Shown: piece after piece, positions 62,133 to 64,000 of the stretch
Layout: each line of letters starts with the position of its first letter
Position numbering within the stretch: the first letter of the stretch is position 1
Assembly: GCF_017104565.1 (NCBI RefSeq)
Contig: NZ_JAAGPD010000047.1
Span: 26,983 to 90,982, forward strand
Direction: 5' to 3'
From: Paraburkholderia sp. Tr-20389
GTDB lineage: Bacteria; Pseudomonadota; Gammaproteobacteria; Burkholderiales; Burkholderiaceae
Length of the DNA: 64,000 nt
Notes under the pieces: generated by a model
What the model was told of the DNA's origin: nothing
Database searches by the model: none
What the model saw: the letters and a program-made list of their open reading frames with translations, nothing else
Program-made: the position numbers and the translations under genes

Positions 62133-62642
62133 TCATAGCGGGAATCTGGTCGTCGAGAGGATTTCCTTGAGCACCATGAAGCTGCGGATCTGCCGCACAC
62201 CGGGCAGGTACAGCAATTGCTCGGCGTGCAGCCGGTTGAAGCTCTCGCTGTCGCGCGTGCGCACGAGCATGAAGTAATCGAATTCGCCCGTGACCACGTG
62301 ACACTCCATGCAGCCCGATACCTTTTGCGCAGCCTTTTCGAAGGCGGCGAAGGTTTCGGGTGTCGAGCGGTCCAGCACCACGCCGATCACCACCAGCATC
62401 CCCGCGCCGACCGCTTTCGGATCGAGCAATGCCACCGTTGCGCGAATCATGCCCGCTTCCCTGAGTCTTTCGACGCGCCGCAGACACGCGGGCGCGCTCA
62501 ACTTCACCTTCGCTGCGAGCGCAACGTTCGAGATCGACGCGTCCTGCTGAAGCTGCTTGAGGATCGCGCGATCGATGCGGTCGAGCTGCGAGAGCGAGGT
62601 GGTTTCCCCTGCCGGGTGGCTGCGTAATTTTGTTGCGCACAT
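62133..62642 (-). CDS. acdR: Lrp/AsnC-family regulator of ACC deaminase (AcdR)
   Basis: 169 residues: N-terminal helix-turn-helix (LDRIDRAILKQLQQDASISN, LSAPACLRRVERLREAGMI) and a C-terminal RAM/AsnC ligand domain (GCMECHVVTGEFDYFMLVRT). It is divergent from acdS across 194 bases, the arrangement known for AcdR, the Lrp-type activator that turns on ACC deaminase in response to ACC. The ATG at 62642 gives an N-terminus a little longer than in E. coli Lrp. Confidence 0.9.
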   Translation of the reverse strand: MCATKLRSHPAGETTSLSQLDRIDRAILKQLQQDASISNVALAAKVKLSAPACLRRVERLREAGMIRATVALLDPKAVGAGMLVVIGVVLDRSTPETFAAFEKAAQKVSGCMECHVVTGEFDYFMLVRTRDSESFNRLHAEQLLYLPGVRQIRSFMVLKEILSTTRFPL

Positions 62643-62647
62643 GGTTT

Positions 62648-62659
62648 ATTTCAGGAAAT
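62648..62659. promoter_or_regulatory. palindrome next to the acdR start, candidate AcdR/Lrp site
   Basis: ATTTC-AG-GAAAT, a perfect 12-bp dyad 5 bases upstream of the acdR start codon, extended to TTATTTC/GAAATTA with one mismatch. Further on, a direct repeat ATTTCGC occurs at about 62711 and 62724. The acdR-acdS gap is AT-rich for this genome, so it should contain both promoters. Confidence 0.4.
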
Positions 62660-62836
62660 TAGCGAAAGTAGGTCATGCTTAATCCCTTCTTAAAGTAACT
62701 ACATGCCATTTATTTCGCAAGCTCATTTCGCGGCGTCTTTTCTATCATGTTTCCCAACGCGGCATCGTTCGCGTTTCGTCCGACGCAAACGTCCGACGCC
62801 CGATACGCGCCCTTCCCAGACCAACGGATCCCGACC

Positions 62837-63853
62837 ATGAACCTGCAACGCTTTCCCCGTTATCCCCTCACCTTCGGGCCGACGCCGATCCAGCCGCTCA
62901 AGCGGCTCTCCGATCATCTCGGCGGCAAGGTTCAGCTTTACGCGAAGCGCGAGGACTGCAACAGCGGTCTCGCGTTCGGCGGCAACAAGACGCGCAAGCT
63001 CGAGTACCTGATTCCCGAAGCGCTGGCGCAAGGTTGCGACACGCTCGTGTCGATCGGCGGCATCCAGTCGAACCAGACGCGCCAGGTGGCGGCCGTCGCC
63101 GCGCATCTCGGCATGAAGTGCGTGCTCGTGCAGGAGAACTGGGTCAACTATCACGACGCCGTGTATGACCGCGTCGGCAACATCCAGATGTCGCGCATCA
63201 TGGGCGCCGACGTGCGGCTCGTAGCCGACGGCTTCGACATCGGCTTTCGCAAGAGCTGGGAAGATGCGCTGGAAAGCGTGCGCGCCGCAGGTGGCAAGCC
63301 GTATGCGATTCCCGCCGGCTGTTCGGATCATCCGCTCGGCGGACTGGGCTTCGTCGGCTTCGCCGAAGAAGTGCGCCAGCAGGAAGCCGAACTGGGCTTC
63401 AAGTTCGACTATGTCGTCGTGTGCTCGGTGACGGGCAGCACGCAGGCGGGGATGATCGTCGGCTTCGCGGCGGACGGGCGCGCGGACCGCGTGATCGGCA
63501 TCGACGCCTCGGCGAAACCGGAACAGACGCGCGAACAGATCACGCGCATCGCGCAGCGCACCGCGGAACAGGTCGATCTGGGCCGCGATATCACCGCGCA
63601 GGACGTCGTGCTCGACACTCGCTATGGCGGCCCCGAATACGGCCTGCCCAACGAAGGCACGATGGAAGCGATCCGCCTGTGCGCGCGGCTCGAAGGTGTG
63701 ATGACCGATCCCGTCTACGAAGGCAAGTCGATGCACGGCATGATCGACAAGGTGCGGCGCGGCGAATTTCCGGAAGGCTCGAAAGTGCTCTATGCACATC
63801 TGGGCGGCGTGCCCGCGCTGAACGCGTATAGCTTCCTGTTCCGCGAAGGCTGA
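62837..63853 (+). CDS. acdS: 1-aminocyclopropane-1-carboxylate (ACC) deaminase
   Basis: 338 residues, exactly the usual length. The PLP lysine is K51 ([10 protein letters not shown]). E295 (VYEGKS) and L322 ([11 protein letters not shown]) are the residues that separate true ACC deaminases from D-cysteine desulfhydrases. The enzyme splits the plant ethylene precursor ACC into 2-oxobutanoate and ammonia, a plant-growth-promoting and symbiosis-linked trait. The start at 62837 ([20 protein letters not shown]) matches the family; the frame is open upstream without a ribosome site. Controlled by the divergent acdR. Confidence 0.96.
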   Translation: MNLQRFPRYPLTFGPTPIQPLKRLSDHLGGKVQLYAKREDCNSGLAFGGNKTRKLEYLIPEALAQGCDTLVSIGGIQSNQTRQVAAVAAHLGMKCVLVQENWVNYHDAVYDRVGNIQMSRIMGADVRLVADGFDIGFRKSWEDALESVRAAGGKPYAIPAGCSDHPLGGLGFVGFAEEVRQQEAELGFKFDYVVVCSVTGSTQAGMIVGFAADGRADRVIGIDASAKPEQTREQITRIAQRTAEQVDLGRDITAQDVVLDTRYGGPEYGLPNEGTMEAIRLCARLEGVMTDPVYEGKSMHGMIDKVRRGEFPEGSKVLYAHLGGVPALNAYSFLFREG

Positions 63854-63879
63854 GCGCGGCAACCGGACCGTCAAAATCG

Positions 63880-63951
63880 GCATAGGGGGTAGCCAACAGG
63901 CTACGCCCCTGCCACACCACCCGGCATGCGGGTCCGCACCGGGCGGTTCGG
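63880..63951 (-). ncRNA. 3' end of a group II intron (domains V and VI), body beyond the window
   Basis: Read on the minus strand. Positions ~63950-63914 fold as a domain-V-like hairpin: an ACC-G-CCCGG stem, a terminal TGCG/CGCA stem with a GACC tetraloop, and a 2-base TG bulge on the 3' side before CCGGG-T-GGT. Just after it, 63909-63885 form a second stem (GGGGC-GTAGCC, loop TGTT, GGCTAC-CCCC) like domain VI. The intron or its remnant, including any reverse transcriptase gene, would lie to the right of 64000. Based on structure and resemblance to intron 3' ends. Confidence 0.6.
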
Positions 63952-64000
63952 GAAGTTGAGGTCAGGAGAGACGGGGTAGGCCTAGTCGGTCGAACCATGC

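Noticed and set aside
59684-62170. 828-codon plus-strand open frame opposite the hybrid kinase
   Set aside because: Antisense to a gene with well-conserved PAS, kinase and receiver domains; the translation shows no domain.
1-64000. CRISPR arrays, tRNA or rRNA genes, complete insertion sequences
   Set aside because: No regularly spaced repeats, no cloverleaf or rRNA-like stretch and no transposase gene were seen.

Overview
The window is high-GC, gene-dense bacterial DNA whose genes most resemble those of Burkholderiaceae, probably a Paraburkholderia-type soil or plant-associated betaproteobacterium. The pointers are a narK1-narK2-narGHJI-narXL locus, an acdS/acdR pair (ACC deaminase with an Lrp-type regulator), a GtsABCD-like sugar importer with a GH1 beta-glucosidase, and many short-spaced operons with GGAG-type ribosome binding sites. 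The genus is inferred from gene content, not from a marker gene. No rRNA, tRNA, CRISPR array, prophage or complete insertion sequence was seen.

Layout. 1-3.4 kb: a PanE-like reductase fragment, a class II aldolase and an aromatic aminotransferase read leftward, facing a LysR regulator across an operator-like dyad. 3.4-7.0 kb: a TehA/SLAC1-type transporter, a TlpA-like gene remnant, a GDPD-like lipoprotein, a DUF302 protein and an unknown protein. 7.4-8.9 kb: a GabD-type aldehyde dehydrogenase. 9.0-23.7 kb: a leftward anaerobic nitrate respiration block, narK1-narK2-narG-narH-narJ-narI-mobB-narX-narL-marR-ubiM-like. It carries transport, the membrane nitrate reductase and its chaperone, molybdenum cofactor work, nitrate sensing and probably ubiquinone hydroxylation. 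23.8-30.6 kb: beta-glucosidase, sugar ABC importer and LacI regulator, with a perfect LacI-type palindrome upstream. 30.9-35.4 kb: an acyltransferase, a secreted repeat protein, a chemoreceptor and a tiny membrane protein.

35.4-38.4 kb: a PotD-like periplasmic binding protein translationally coupled to a membrane diguanylate cyclase, built like a polyamine-to-c-di-GMP signalling pair. 38.8-44.4 kb: a two-component system divergent from exported MsrB, a DipZ thiol-electron transporter and exported MsrA, a likely envelope methionine-sulfoxide repair unit. 44.4-48.9 kb: a Tat-exported aldo/keto reductase with a RidA protein, an orphan coiled-coil protein, and a metallo-beta-lactamase-fold hydrolase divergent from a TetR regulator. 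48.9-51.4 kb: a coupled glycosyltransferase, NodS-like methyltransferase and acyl-CoA dehydrogenase-like cluster. 51.6-53.2 kb: a Rieske/FAD reductase.

53.2-62.0 kb: a neighbourhood with several small low-complexity or acidic genes with good ribosome binding sites, a phospholipase D/VTT protein coupled to an endonuclease/exonuclease/phosphatase-family protein (a ClsB/YbhP-like pair), a glycine-zipper protein, a UdgX-type uracil-DNA glycosylase and a PAS-PAS hybrid histidine kinase. 62.1-63.9 kb: acdR and acdS, divergent. The last ~120 bases fold like the 3' end (domains V and VI) of a group II intron on the minus strand whose body lies beyond the window.
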